From Marasmius tenuissimus (Eukaryota; Basidiomycota; Agaricomycetes; Agaricales; Marasmiaceae): a DNA stretch of 64,000 nt. Positions within the stretch are counted from its first letter, which is position 1. Every line of letters begins with the position of its first letter. A program made the position numbers and the translations under genes. A model generated the notes under the pieces. That model saw only the letters and a program-made list of their open reading frames with translations, had not been told where the DNA came from and searched no databases. The stretch spans positions 4,402,001-4,466,000 of the forward strand of contig JAQOTA010000050.1 of NCBI GenBank assembly GCA_029532415.1, written 5' to 3'. Below are positions 11,016 to 29,674 of this stretch, piece after piece.

Positions 11016-12030
11016 ATGGATTCGCATCAGTGGTCACCCTCGCAAAACCTGTTGCTCGGCCGTCTCAAAGCTCCTTGTGTGCTTTCTGAATCCCAGATAA
11101 ACTGCATAGTTTACGGGGGAGATGCCCTTGCTTTGTTTTTCAAAGTCCCTCTCTTACTTTCCAACTCTCTCCAAGTTCTCGTCGATAAGGCCGACCTTCC
11201 CGCTGCGGAACAAGCGATCTGCAATGTCCTCAACTACCGGCGTGCAGAAATTGACGAGTCACCGGGTTTCTGGGAATTCCCTCGCTTCGTTCCACAGGGT
11301 TCAAATGGCGTCTATGCATTTCACATCAACGAGGAGACACTGTTATTCCTTCATCAAGGCCCGGAACAGGCGACTGAGGTTTGTCTTGTATTATTGCACA
11401 GAAAGCTTGTATTGATGATCACATCTACAGGTTGAACCGCTGCGTATATATATACATGCTTCCACAGTCTACCATGTGGATATGAACAATCCATAAAGCT
11501 TCTGCCAACACCCAGACTTACCCGACTTCAAGTTCCTCCATTTCCTAACAGAGTCCGCATTATACGACTCTATCATCGACTCCATGTTTGATCCCCCACG
11601 CGGTCTCAACTACCAATTCTTGTATGTTCTGAAGTCCTACCTATCAGTCCTCATTTCCTACACGACATCCCCAAATGGCGTGGCCCTCGTGGACGAAGTT
11701 TTTCACTCCGAGAAACGGGACCCCACCTGCTTAGAAATCCTCCCCAGCATACTTCAACTTCTCGTCAATATCCGGTTCAACAATCGTGCATATCTGATAC
11801 GGAACTTTGTTCAGGCTCTTTTCTTCCGAGAGGCTCTGGCACAAGAACGTTTGGAGTTAAGGGCGACCTATGAGCGTCTAGTCTCCATCGCCCCTCATCT
11901 CGAGCTCGACGATTCGGTTCAAGGGGCCGCAGATCGGAGAACTCTTACTCCCTTCCTTGTCTCTCAGCACGGCATGCTTGCCGTCGAATGGCACCCTGTA
12001 TCATCTCCTCCTCCTCATGTAATTCCTTGA
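11016..12030 (+). CDS. Hypothetical protein of unknown function
   Basis: Exon 1 starts MDSHQWSPSQNLLLGRLKAP and runs open for 121 codons to a GTTTGT donor near 11379; the next exon begins after an acceptor at 11430. An in-frame stop at about 11494 is avoided if a second intron (GTATAT donor near 11441 to CCCAG near 11514) is removed, giving PLHLPDFKFLHFLTESALYD and continuing to SMFDPPRGLNYQF. The remainder contains RFNNRAYLIRNFVQALFFRE. There is no signal peptide or transmembrane segment, and composition is mixed globular. I do not recognise a family. The 3' end is uncertain: the frame stops at 12030, but a GTAATT donor just before could extend it. It is divergent from the F-box gene at 8219-10802. 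Confidence 0.5.
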
Positions 12031-12214
12031 GTATCGAACAGAGCAGGCTTTTTTCCTTAGGTGGAAAGTCCCGTAATCTCTCATATCTTTCTTGTTGTCC
12101 TGCCCCAGTCATGCCATGCACTTGTATCTTTCGTAGATCCTTGTACTAGACGACGCCTTATGCTGTTACACATGTGTCTAGATTTCATTCATCAGACTCG
12201 CTCGAAGAAGTCGC

Positions 12215-12224
12215 TATTTATAAA
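12215..12224 (+). promoter_or_regulatory. TATA-like element before the S10 carboxypeptidase gene
   Basis: TATTTATAAA lies 88 bases before the ATG at 12303, in good position for a core promoter. Assigned by consensus and spacing only. Confidence 0.4.
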
Positions 12225-12302
12225 CCTTGCTGACTATAAGTTTTACCCGGCCCTGCCGATGCGTTGACATCAACCACCACCACCTCAGGCTTAAGTATCC
12301 AA

Positions 12303-14457
12303 ATGGCAGGACGACCGTTCACGGTTGTCACTCTTCTCATTACTCTCGTTCTCAGCCTGAGCATTCTGACCTCGAATGCTTATGACAACGGCCAACTGCC
12401 CCTCAGCAACAAGGACGATCATGAAACCAAACTCACCACGCTTTCAACCGAAGATTTCTCAGTCTTCTCGCATCCCAAATTCCCTGGCCATCGAGTTCGC
12501 GTCAAGAAGAGTCATTTCTGTGACCCTACTGTAAAGTAAGTTTTGTCTCGGTCTCGAGCTTGTTCTCGATGTTGACCTTTTGGAAGTGTGTATACAGGTT
12601 ACCTCGATGTCAGTGCTGGAGCCAAGCATCTGTTCTTCTATTTCTTTGAAAGCAGGAGGGATCCTAAGGATGGTAGGCATACTCTTGCGCTATTGGGACG
12701 CAAAATGATAATTTAAGTGCTCGCAGACGACGTGTTAATGTGGATAAACGGAGGCCCTGGATGTTCATCTTCGTTGGGATTGTTGATGGAACTTGGTGTG
12801 TAGCTCACATTCCTATTGCTGCCGACCTAGTTTCACTAATTCCTTTGCGCTGAAAGGTCCATGCTCGATCGATATGAATAATACTGCGTATGCCAGCCCC
12901 ACTTCGAACGGAACGGTTTGGAACCCGTATGGATGGAACGAAGTCGCGAACGTTTTCTTCTTGGATCAACCGTACGATGTTCACCATTGCAAAATTATAA
13001 AGGCCAGCCTGTTTGACGCGCTCTTGGTTGGTCTAGTGTTGGTGTCGGCTTTTCATACGCCGATTACGGAGAAACAGTCGAGACAACTGAAGACGCGGCG
13101 AAGGATATTCATGCGTTCGTTAGTATATTTTTCGAGAGCTTCAAGGAGTTCAAGGGAAGGAAGTTCCATATGTCTGGCGAATCGTACGGGGTGAGTTGGC
13201 CTTTTTGACCACTGAACTGTCATTTGAATTATAATGATATGGCCCTTTCAGGGTCGCTACCTCCCAGTCTTTGCCGGCGAAATTTACGACCAGAACCAAC
13301 TTGCTATCAAAGAGGGGAGGAAGAACGATGTGATCAACTTGCAGAGTGTGATCATCGGGAATGGGAATACTGGGGTCGCTCAGTGCGTTTCAGAAGTGCA
13401 ATTTCGCATATCCATTTCCGCGTTTCTCATAAGGATGTGTCAACAGTCTCTATCCCGGGAAATACGAGGTCGGTTGTGGACGTGCTTCTCTGGATGTTCC
13501 ACCCCAATCGATCAGCAGGTGTGTGCGAATGAAGATGGCTGTAAGTCCTGTTGCTTTGATCCAACTGCTACCTCAGAAACCTTGAGCTGAACACAACCCT
13601 CAAGCTTCCCCGTTGCCAAAAAGCTCTGTCGAATGGCTGCTTCGACCAATTCGACTTGATAAATTGCCGTGCTGCGATTAGCTTTTGCGATAGCGAGGTC
13701 TCAGCTCCACTACGGGAGAGCGGTGAGTGAACGTTGAACGCTAAAGGATGTCATTCTCTTTCTAACACGCCACTTCCGCTCGCACCGAAGGAATAAACCC
13801 GTACGATGTCTCTAAGGTAAGCACGATCTCCCGTAACATGATGCAGTGGAGACCTGATTCCTCGAATTCAGAAATGCGTCGGCAGCTCTGACCTCTGTTA
13901 CGCTGAAAACGATGTCATCAAACAGTTCCTCGACCTCCCTCGCACTCGGCACCTCCTTGGTCTCTCTCATGAACATCATGCTCCACGTAACTTCTCTGCC
14001 TGCTCCGACGACGTAGGAAACGGTTTCGATGCTCATCTCGACAAGTTCGCTTTCCCGACTGAACACTATGTCTCTGGACTGCTGGATCGCGGCATACGCG
14101 TGTTGATCTATGCCGGGACGTACGATTGGCAATGCAACTGGGTATCCAACAAGGCGTGGACGGATGCGTTGGAGTGGAATGGCGCTGGGGAGTATGCCAA
14201 CGAAGAAATGAAGGAATGGGGTGTTGGCTCGGGGACGAAGGTGGCAGGGAAAGTAAAAGGGAACGGGTTCAACGAGGAAGGAGGATTGGCGTTTGTTACG
14301 ATCGAGGCGGCGGGACATATGATGAGTGTTCCTACCTCTTGCTTTCCTGATGAGACGAAGAGACTGATGTCAGCGTTGTGGAAGATACGTCCCTCATGAC
14401 AAGCCAGAAGAGGCGTTATTTATGATTCGAAAGTGGCTGGAACAGGAAAAACTGTGA
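12303..14457 (+). CDS. S10 serine carboxypeptidase (carboxypeptidase Y-like), secreted
   Basis: Exon 1 (12303-12535) encodes a signal peptide, a propeptide-like stretch and CDPTV; exon 2 from 12587 continues NVYTGYLDVSAGAKHLFFYF. Landmarks in order: MWINGGPGCSSSLGLLMELG (oxyanion region), NVFFLDQPVGVGFSYADYGE, GESYGGRYLPVFAGE (catalytic Ser), YPGKYEVGCG and SRCVRMKM, LPRCQKAL, NPYDVSKKC, IYAGTYDWQCNW (catalytic Asp) and EAAGHM (catalytic His). Removal of C-terminal residues from peptides in the secretory or extracellular space is expected. After GHM the conserved continuation VPHDKPEEALFMIRKW (stop 14455-14457) is reached exactly only if 14322-14388 is removed as an intron with AT and AC ends; see the separate entry. 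The ATG at 12303 gives a better signal peptide than the upstream non-ATG frame. It is a paralogue of the broken copy at 1945-4027. Confidence 0.88.
14322..14388 (+). other. Apparent AT-AC intron in the carboxypeptidase gene
   Basis: The 67-nt stretch starts ATGAGT and ends GATAC. Removing it joins EAAGHM to VPHDKPEEALF, exactly as the paralogue at 1945-4027 is joined across a normal GTGAGT...GCAG intron at the same position. A canonical alternative (GT at 14328 to AG at 14373, 46 nt) also keeps the frame but inserts seven residues right after the catalytic His motif. The donor lacks the U12 consensus, so a U2-type AT-AC intron is the better reading. Confidence 0.5.
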
Positions 14458-14794
14458 TTTAGGACGCAAATTTAATCGTAGGAGTTGGGGGAGGATCTGG
14501 GGGCTTCAAACGTTATGCTACTATCGTTTTCGTTCTGTGATCGTGCACTTGTTGTCAGTGTTGATCTCGTCCGTGTATTTAGTCATACCCTTATCGTCCA
14601 AACTTGACAAGCGCTGTAACTGGGATTCGTTATGGAAGCGTAGTAAGAGTGAAAGTGACTGTTGAGGTTCTCGTTCTGGGGACGTGGTAGAGGGACCGCG
14701 CCCGGCGCTAATGAGTTGGCACAACTTGCACTTCCACCACCACCACGAGGGTACTCACAATCCTCAAAATATTTATTCGACTTCCTGACACAAG
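14458..14794. other. Intergenic stretch
   Basis: Between the stop of the carboxypeptidase gene and the earliest plausible start of the next F-box gene. A frame opens through part of it but without an ATG or domain. It presumably holds the terminator of one gene and the promoter of the other. Confidence 0.4.
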
Positions 14795-17240
14795 ATGGAA
14801 CGGATTACCTACGGAGTCAAAGTTCCATCTCTCTTTGGGCTCATTCGACTCTACACGGAAGACCCACAGAACTGTCCTCTTCATCGTTATTTTGTCTCTC
14901 CAATCTCGTCATGGAAGTAGAACCCCCGGGCCATTTCTTTGGATTCAGCCGACCGTACCTTCGATATTATGAAGATGAAGAGTTCTCTTTCGTTTTCAGG
15001 CAGGCACAGAAGCTATCAGTGGACAAGAGGAGCAAGGCATTCGAACGGCCGGTTCCAGTTACTCTCGATGTGGACGGGCCTCTGTCTGTTTGGGATGATA
15101 TGGACGCGTACAGGTTTTATCACGTTCTCCGATTCTTCAAAGCACTAGAGGGGTTCTATACTGTGAGTGTTTGTTAAATTGAAGTCGAATTGGAAGTGAC
15201 CAAATGTCATTATAGGGTACCCTGGATCTGTCGGGTCGGCATGTATATGTAAGTACTACCCGAGCTAGATCCTGCAAACTCTGGCTGATCGCAAAGGGTA
15301 TTGGGTAGCGATTTGTGGAATTGACTTGTATCTACCTCCGACTCTCGGATGATTTGGACGCCGTTCGGAAGACCGTCAGAGAAGAAGTCTGTCAAGACAC
15401 AACACAGGATTGTAGATATGTCATGACAGACGAAGAGCTCTGGAAGAAATGTCGACTCAAGTGGAAAATTCCTCGTGTCGTAGACTTCGGTTGGCTAGAG
15501 AGACAAATCCGTGAGTAGTCATTGGTTCGCATTTGGACCTTGCTGAGTATGGCGTGAACAGAGAGCTTGACGAAGATCATGCACAACGCAGACGGGGGAA
15601 AACCGAGGTTTCAAAAGCTTTGCCTTATGGACTTGCCACCAGAGTTGCTCGATATGATATTCTCTGCTGCAGATGTTCGCAAAGTACGATTATTGGCGTC
15701 CACTTGTAAAGCTTTGAACAGCATTGGGGTATCGCATCTTCATCATGTCAGTCTAGATCATTATCTTTTCGCTTGGGATCTGACCGCAGACTTTCAGACA
15801 CGGATCATGAAACTATCGTTCTCCAGATATGAAAACCTTTTGAAGATCGGCGAGGAACCTCCGACAATCCAGTTGCTGACTCACCTAGCGACGGAACAAT
15901 CGGAAGGGCTCATTCGCCTCATCCACTTCCTTGCCTCGAGACGCGACCTTACTGGTGCCATACGAAACCTGACCCTCTGTGACGAATGGAAGGTACAATC
16001 TCGCAACGTTCCTTCTTTCCGCCCCCACCTATCCGAACCTACCTTCTACGACCCCATCAGGAACCGTATCAACACCCTTCTCACTTCCTGCCGAGGAGTT
16101 GTGTGCCTCTGTATTAGCGGCTTTGCTGTCACAAGCGATTGGCTGCAAACGATCTCGCAGCTTCCAAAACTACGCGACCTCCGCCTCCATTGCGTGACCA
16201 TTGACGACGAGAGCGTGGAGGATGACATCCTCGACGGCCGGATCCCTCCCTCACCACAGGTCGCGAACCTCCAATGGCACGACTTGCCATCTGACGAGGG
16301 TGATGACCCACCCCCACGGGAGAGCGGCGGAGGCGGTCTCTGGCATATCCTTCTCCTCCTCCCCAACCTCGTCACCTTCAACCACAACCTCCCCCATGGG
16401 GTGGGATGGCTGGCCAACGCCAAAATTCAAGAGAGGAGTGATATCCTTTGCAGAGGGCTCCGCAAGCTCAGTCTCGACCTCATCTGGGGCTTGGTACATC
16501 CCTGGTTGACGGGATGGCTTCGTTCGACTCGGTTGAGGACCGGCTCTCCGTGTACGTTGACGCATTTCAAGTTACGCACGGATCGCCCAATTTCAGATGG
16601 GGTGATTTTACGACTTTTGGAGTGCCTTCATGCGTCACCATCGCCACTGGAGGTTCTGGTTATCGAGGGTATCAGGGACGGTTCGGTTGGGCTTATTGAG
16701 CGGATTGCGGAGCTGTTCCCTGATCTTCTTGGTCTCACGCTCGTTCGGAGAGAGAATCGACTGCAGAGGAAGACCAAACTTGCTACATGGCCGTATCAGA
16801 GTGGAGAGTACGCGTTGGGTTTTCGAGGGTTTCGGAGGTTGAGGTATTTTGGGTGGAATTACCGGATGGATATTTATGAAGCCACACCGTCTGCTTTGCT
16901 GGGTTTTGAAGAGAGGGCCTTGCCGGGGATTGGAGTAGGAGGAACCGATGCTCAAAAGGACTGGCTGCGGCCTGAGATGTGGAGTGAGACTGCAGACGAT
17001 GGGTACTTCTTGGATGCATCGACCCTTGCACTTCCTTTCGCGTCATGTTGTCCCACTCTCGAGATCATGGGGCTGGAAGACCGCACGCGTACATATTTTG
17101 GAATCTCACGGGGGGTAAATGGTGAAGTGAACACGAGCGGAGGATATGGCTTCGGAGGAAATTGTAATATGGACCCACGGGACTGGAATCCGGATGACTT
17201 TCAATCTGGGTGGAAGCCTGTGGTATCATCTACGGTGTAA
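14795..17240 (+). CDS. F-box domain protein with N-terminal extension
   Basis: The 3' exon (about 15561-17240) holds QKLCLMDLPPELLDMIF, the F-box, then KVRLLASTCKALNSIG and a long leucine-rich, LRR-like C-terminus with RIAELFPDLLGLTLVRREN and GEYALGFRGFRRLRYFGWNY, conserved in a large agaricomycete F-box family. Upstream exons were traced by splicing: one ending RFFKALEGFYT near 15162, a short one GTLDLSGRHVY (15217-15250), then RFVELTCIYLRLSDD to FGWLERQI ending near 15511. The start is uncertain: an ATG at 14795 opens MERITYGVKVPSLFGL in a different frame, and an ATG at 14911 opens MEVEPPGHFFGFSR in the frame of the next exon. Expected role is substrate recognition in an SCF ubiquitin ligase; the target is unknown. 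Confidence 0.75.
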
Positions 17241-17436
17241 CAAGGATTGTGTAGGACACTAGATATAGACTCTGTAAACTTACAATTGCATCTATAATGG
17301 ATTCTGAGAACGACTCTGAAGTTCGTCTATCTGTATCCCAACTGAGGCTTGGGGCGTACAGGTACGTAAACCTCGTTGGAGGTGAGTCGTGGGAACTTCA
17401 CTCTCAATTTTCCAAGCGCTTAGCCTCGGCCCCAAT

Positions 17437-18952
17437 ATGGCTTCTTCCTCCTCCTCGTCCTCCTCATCGTCCTCCAGCCCTGAACCACCATCGAAACGCA
17501 AACGCATAGAGAAGGTCGAACAGCCAGACTCAGACTCCGATAGCTCGAGCTCGTCCTCAGAATCCGAAGCAGAAGATGAACCACCTGTCTCCCATGCTGA
17601 AAAACGTCGACAGAAAAAGAAGGCCAAATTAGCAGAGAAGAAAGGGAAAGAGAGCAAAACAAAAGATGATGAGCCTGCATCCAAAAAACGAAAACTCGCG
17701 GATGGAAGTGCTACCGCTACAAACTCGGATGGAAAACCACAACGACAGAATTCAGTTTGGGTTGGGAATCTGTCGTTCAAGACGACACCGCAGGATTTAG
17801 AGACGTTCTTTGACGGTGCTGGGGAGATTACCCGGATACATATGCCTATGAAGGCTGGGCATAAGCCTGGGATGAAGGGGGAGAATCGAGGGTGAGTGAC
17901 TTCATATTCAATTTTTCGTATGAGCTCGGTGTTTAGACTTATCGACATCTTAGATTCGCCTACGTCGATTTCGCTACTCCCGATGCAAAAACAGCTGCTA
18001 TCACTTTGTCAGAACGACCTCTTATAGGCAGGAAACTCCTCATCAAGGACGGTAAGTCGACGCATTGCTCTAGCTACCCTCACCCATCTAATGTTGTCGT
18101 TTTACAGGTGATGACTTCGCCGGAAGACCCGTGCAGTCCTCTACAGAAGGTGCAACAGACGAAAGTGGTACTAAAGGCAAATCACACTCGAAAACGGCCC
18201 AGAAAATTCTCAAAGTCCAAAAACAACCTCCTGCGCCGACGCTCTTCGTGGGCAATCTCCCTTTCGAAACAACTGAGGCCCAAATCAAGGAGCTTCTAGA
18301 AGCACACAAAAAGAAGCCGAAAAAAGAGAAAGGGAAAGACGAGGACGAGGAAGACGAGAGTAAAGGTGAAGAAGGCGAACCGTGGATACGAAAGATTCGA
18401 ATGGGTACGTTCGAGGACACTGGGTTATGCAAAGGGTGGGTGAACTCCAACGTGTCGACCATGGCTTCATATCTCATGGCTCCCTCGTTTGCTAGATTTG
18501 CATTCATAGATTTCTCGAGCGTGGATCACGCGACCTCTGCCTTGGTCAACCCTCGGAATCATCATCTGAACGGTCGCAACCTCGTTGTCGAATATGCTTC
18601 TGCCGATGCAGTACGAAGAGGGCCCAACAAGCAGCATGTAGGAGCAGGGCCTGGGGAAGGCAAAAAGAGGCCGTCGAAACCTCGCGAAGGTGCCCCAGGA
18701 AAGCGTTTCGAGAAGAAGCAAACTTGGAAAGACGAGCCTCACTCAACTCACATGGAGACAGATGAAGGTTCTGGTGTTAAGGAGGGTACTGAAGAAGGCG
18801 GAGCTGAGACTGAGAAGAAACCATGGAAGGGGCCAGATGGACCGAGGCAGAAAGGCCCGCGTCACAGACCGAAACCCGGAGCTGCCCTTGCCCAGGCAAA
18901 ACGCCAGTCTGCTGCCATCGTCCCAACGACGGGAAAGAAAATTGTGTTTTAG
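17437..18952 (+). CDS. NOP13: Nucleolar RRM protein, Nop13-like
   Basis: Four exons (17437-17891, 17954-18051, 18108-18435, 18496-18952) join in frame to 445 residues. The N-terminus is a Ser tract followed by acidic/Ser blocks and several KKRK-type basic clusters. Two RRM domains follow: the first with NSVWVGNLSFKTTPQDLETF (RNP2) and GFAYVDFATPDAKTA (RNP1), the second with TLFVGNLPFETTEAQIKELL and GFAFIDFSSVDHATSA, separated by a charged linker. The C-terminus is Lys/Arg/Gly-rich and ends GKKIVF. Two RRMs inside a charged nucleolar-type protein match fungal Nop13, which associates with pre-ribosomes. Introns fall inside both RNP1 motifs after the same Gly codon. The gene converges on COX7. 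Confidence 0.82.
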
Positions 18953-19097
18953 GCAGTATTTAGCATTGGACTCTGGTCACAATCAACCATGGCTGAAAGC
19001 CGCCTTATCAATCGAGGCATTTTGAGTCAAACGGGATGTAGAGGTTTGTAATGAGTGTATTCAGGCAGAATAGTGCAGTACTTCTAATGTCTCTTCC

Positions 19098-19542
19098 TTA
19101 TGTGGGTTTACCCTGTTGAGGACAACATGAATCTCGTGCCCTGAATCAGAAAATCTGTCCCAAACTCACCTTAATGAGCGAGTACATTCCGGCCACAGCG
19201 CCAACAGCTCCTACTGCCCAACCAACTCCCAAAAGACCTGCGAAGGAAGAAGAAATCGGAATATGGTAAGAGAGAAGATGGTGCCCGGGATGAGAGAAGT
19301 TATTCACGGAGATAGATGCCACGACGGGGCGCACGCCAGTGGAGAGGACGGTGGTCGTTCTGTAGTTTAACCTCGTTTTAGTGCTCTATGCTAGCACTGG
19401 GTGACCGTTCGACGAACCTGGTAGCGCTTTTGCTTCTCGATGATATCGTAGGGGCCTATTTTGTAGACAAATCAGAAAAAATGGAGGTTTAGAGGAGTAA
19501 GAAGAGCTGAAGGAACGCACGGTTGTAGATTCCGTCGAGCAT
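19098..19542 (-). CDS. COX7: Cytochrome c oxidase subunit 7
   Basis: Five small exons join to only 64 residues: MLDGIYN, then R-PYDIIEKQKRYQ, NDHRPLHWRAPRRGIYLR, LLGVGWAVGAVGAVAGMYS and a final GKPT. The pattern I-x-x-x-Q-x-x-Y/F-Q followed by P-L-x-W-R-x-P-R-x-x-x-Y-L and a single transmembrane helix matches yeast Cox7, the small inner-membrane subunit of respiratory complex IV. The length is normal for this protein (about 60 residues). Each exon is too short to stand out as an open frame, so the gene is easily missed. The ATG (19542) is 121 bp from the ATG of the oppositely oriented YAF9 gene. Confidence 0.72.
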
Positions 19543-19663
19543 GGTGGTAGTGGTACGGTGGTGGTTGAGTTTCAAGAGAAATTGGGCGCGCACAGGGTAC
19601 TGGTCGGGTGTTTGCGGATGTTGTTCACGGCCTCGCCTCGCTCTCGACCACAACGTCGGCACG

Positions 19664-20619
19664 ATGTCCAACGACAAAGTTCGCGTTAGAGTATGTTTTT
19701 TCCGACTAGCGTATTCGCAGAAATGATAAACGAATACTGATTTGCTTGGAGGTACTCAGGGCATAAGCATTTTTCGACCTATCATCTATGGAAATACCGC
19801 CACTCTGTTAACGCCAGAGGAACGAAAGAACGGTGTCAATCCTCCAGACCACACGCATAAATGGACTGTTGCTGTCAGAAGTGCTGCTTCAGTGACAGAC
19901 TCGGACATTGTTGGAGGTGCTGACGACTTGAGCTACTTTATCAAGAGGGTTACCTTCAAGTTGCATGATACCTACGCAAACCCAACGCGAAGTGAATTCC
20001 AAGAACCGTGTTTTTTGCGATGCCAGAGGACTTAAATCCATTTCCTTGTCCTTCAGATATCGACAAACCACCGTTTGAAGTCTCGGAGACCGGGTGGGTG
20101 GTGCGAATGTTCCTCCTTTGAAACAGCTAACAGGTTTCCTCTCTGAACAGATGGGGAGAGTTTGAGATTCAAATTCGAATCCTCTTCATTTCAGAGGCCG
20201 GTGAAAAGCCTATGGTTCTCTACCACCATCTCAAACTACACCCATGGACTGCCTCAGGCGAACCAGAGATCCCGCCTCCGGAAGTCGCCCTCAAAATGGG
20301 GCCAGTTCATTCCTGGCAGTATGACGAGGTGGTATTCAACGATCCATTCCAAAACTTCTTAAATATCCTCACCGCGCACCCTCCGACACCGTTACCGGCG
20401 TTCAAAAAACGACCAGTCCCTTTCCATCTCGCAAATCCCGCGTCATTGGAGGCCTCGAAGGGCGGTACACCAGAGTTCACGCGGGTCATGGTTCTCGAAG
20501 AGGCTGCACGATTGGAAGATGCCAAAAAGAAGGTCGTTGCAGAGCAGGAGCGGTGGCGGAATATCCTCATCGAGAAAGAGAAGGAGTTGGAGAAGCTGAG
20601 GCGTCAGCTGAACAACTGA
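19664..20619 (+). CDS. YAF9: YEATS-domain protein Yaf9 (GAS41-type)
   Basis: Four exons (19664-19690, 19760-19991, 20057-20093, 20151-20619) join to 254 residues. The YEATS domain occupies roughly residues 8-160: GISIFRPIIYGNTA, HTHKWTVAVRSA, DLSYFIKRVTFKLHDTYANP, PPFEVSETGWGEFEIQIRI and LYHHLKLHPW. The C-terminal 60 residues form a Glu/Lys/Leu coiled coil ending KEKELEKLRRQLNN. Yaf9 reads acylated histone H3 and is shared by the SWR1 remodelling complex and the NuA4 acetyltransferase; the coiled coil is the attachment site to those complexes. Order and length match the family. It is divergent from COX7 and converges on the ATR gene. Confidence 0.9.
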
Positions 20620-20823
20620 GCGTTGTGCTTTCAAACGTTGCTTTCTGGATTATCGATTGTATAATAGATTTTGTGTAGCAAATTATGTATCATGTACAGA
20701 TATGTTGACGAGCACGGGTATACAAGCAAGCGATAGGGATACAGTGCAATAAGGGTTACAAACTGTTCAAGAAAGTGCGTCGATTTTGGGTGTTCTCAAG
20801 TCGCTCTATAAATCTGTGAAGAT

Positions 20824-29222
<8,399 letters not shown>

Positions 29223-29674
29223 AGAGGAGGGATGTGCTGTGAAGGGAGCTTCATGTGCTGTTCGTGCCACTTGACCGGTGCGATGTGGTCGTGGTTCACG
29301 GTAGAGTCAAAGAGAGGGTACCAAGCGAACGCAAACAACGCGAACGCGGTCACTTTCATTACGGCACGCGGCCCTGCCACATGCCTGGCCAGCTAGATTT
29401 AAGCCAAATTCAATATTTTCGAATCAAATGGCACTACTGGCGATTTGCAATGACAACGATACAACAAAAGCCATGAAATTCTCGAACCAAGTCAGCTCGA
29501 TGCAAGGGTGTACTTATCAGCCCATTTGTACTGGAATATTAAGAGGAATTTTCCCACAAGATAGCTGAGTGCTTGTGGCTTCAATCGATCACCCTCAACC
29601 CGAGTCTAGTTTCGAGTTAACTTGGGATACTGCGTTCCTAGATATGTAGACTAATTCTCCTAGAGGACTAGAGC
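29223..29674. other. Intergenic: ATR promoter and NOP14 3' flank
   Basis: About 450 bases between two minus-strand genes. No open frame with an ATG and no repeat was seen. It should hold the ATR promoter and the region beyond it. Confidence 0.4.

Noticed and set aside
14662..14910. Extension of the F-box gene frame upstream to 14662
   Set aside because: The frame starts at a non-ATG codon and the encoded stretch looks like translated untranslated sequence.
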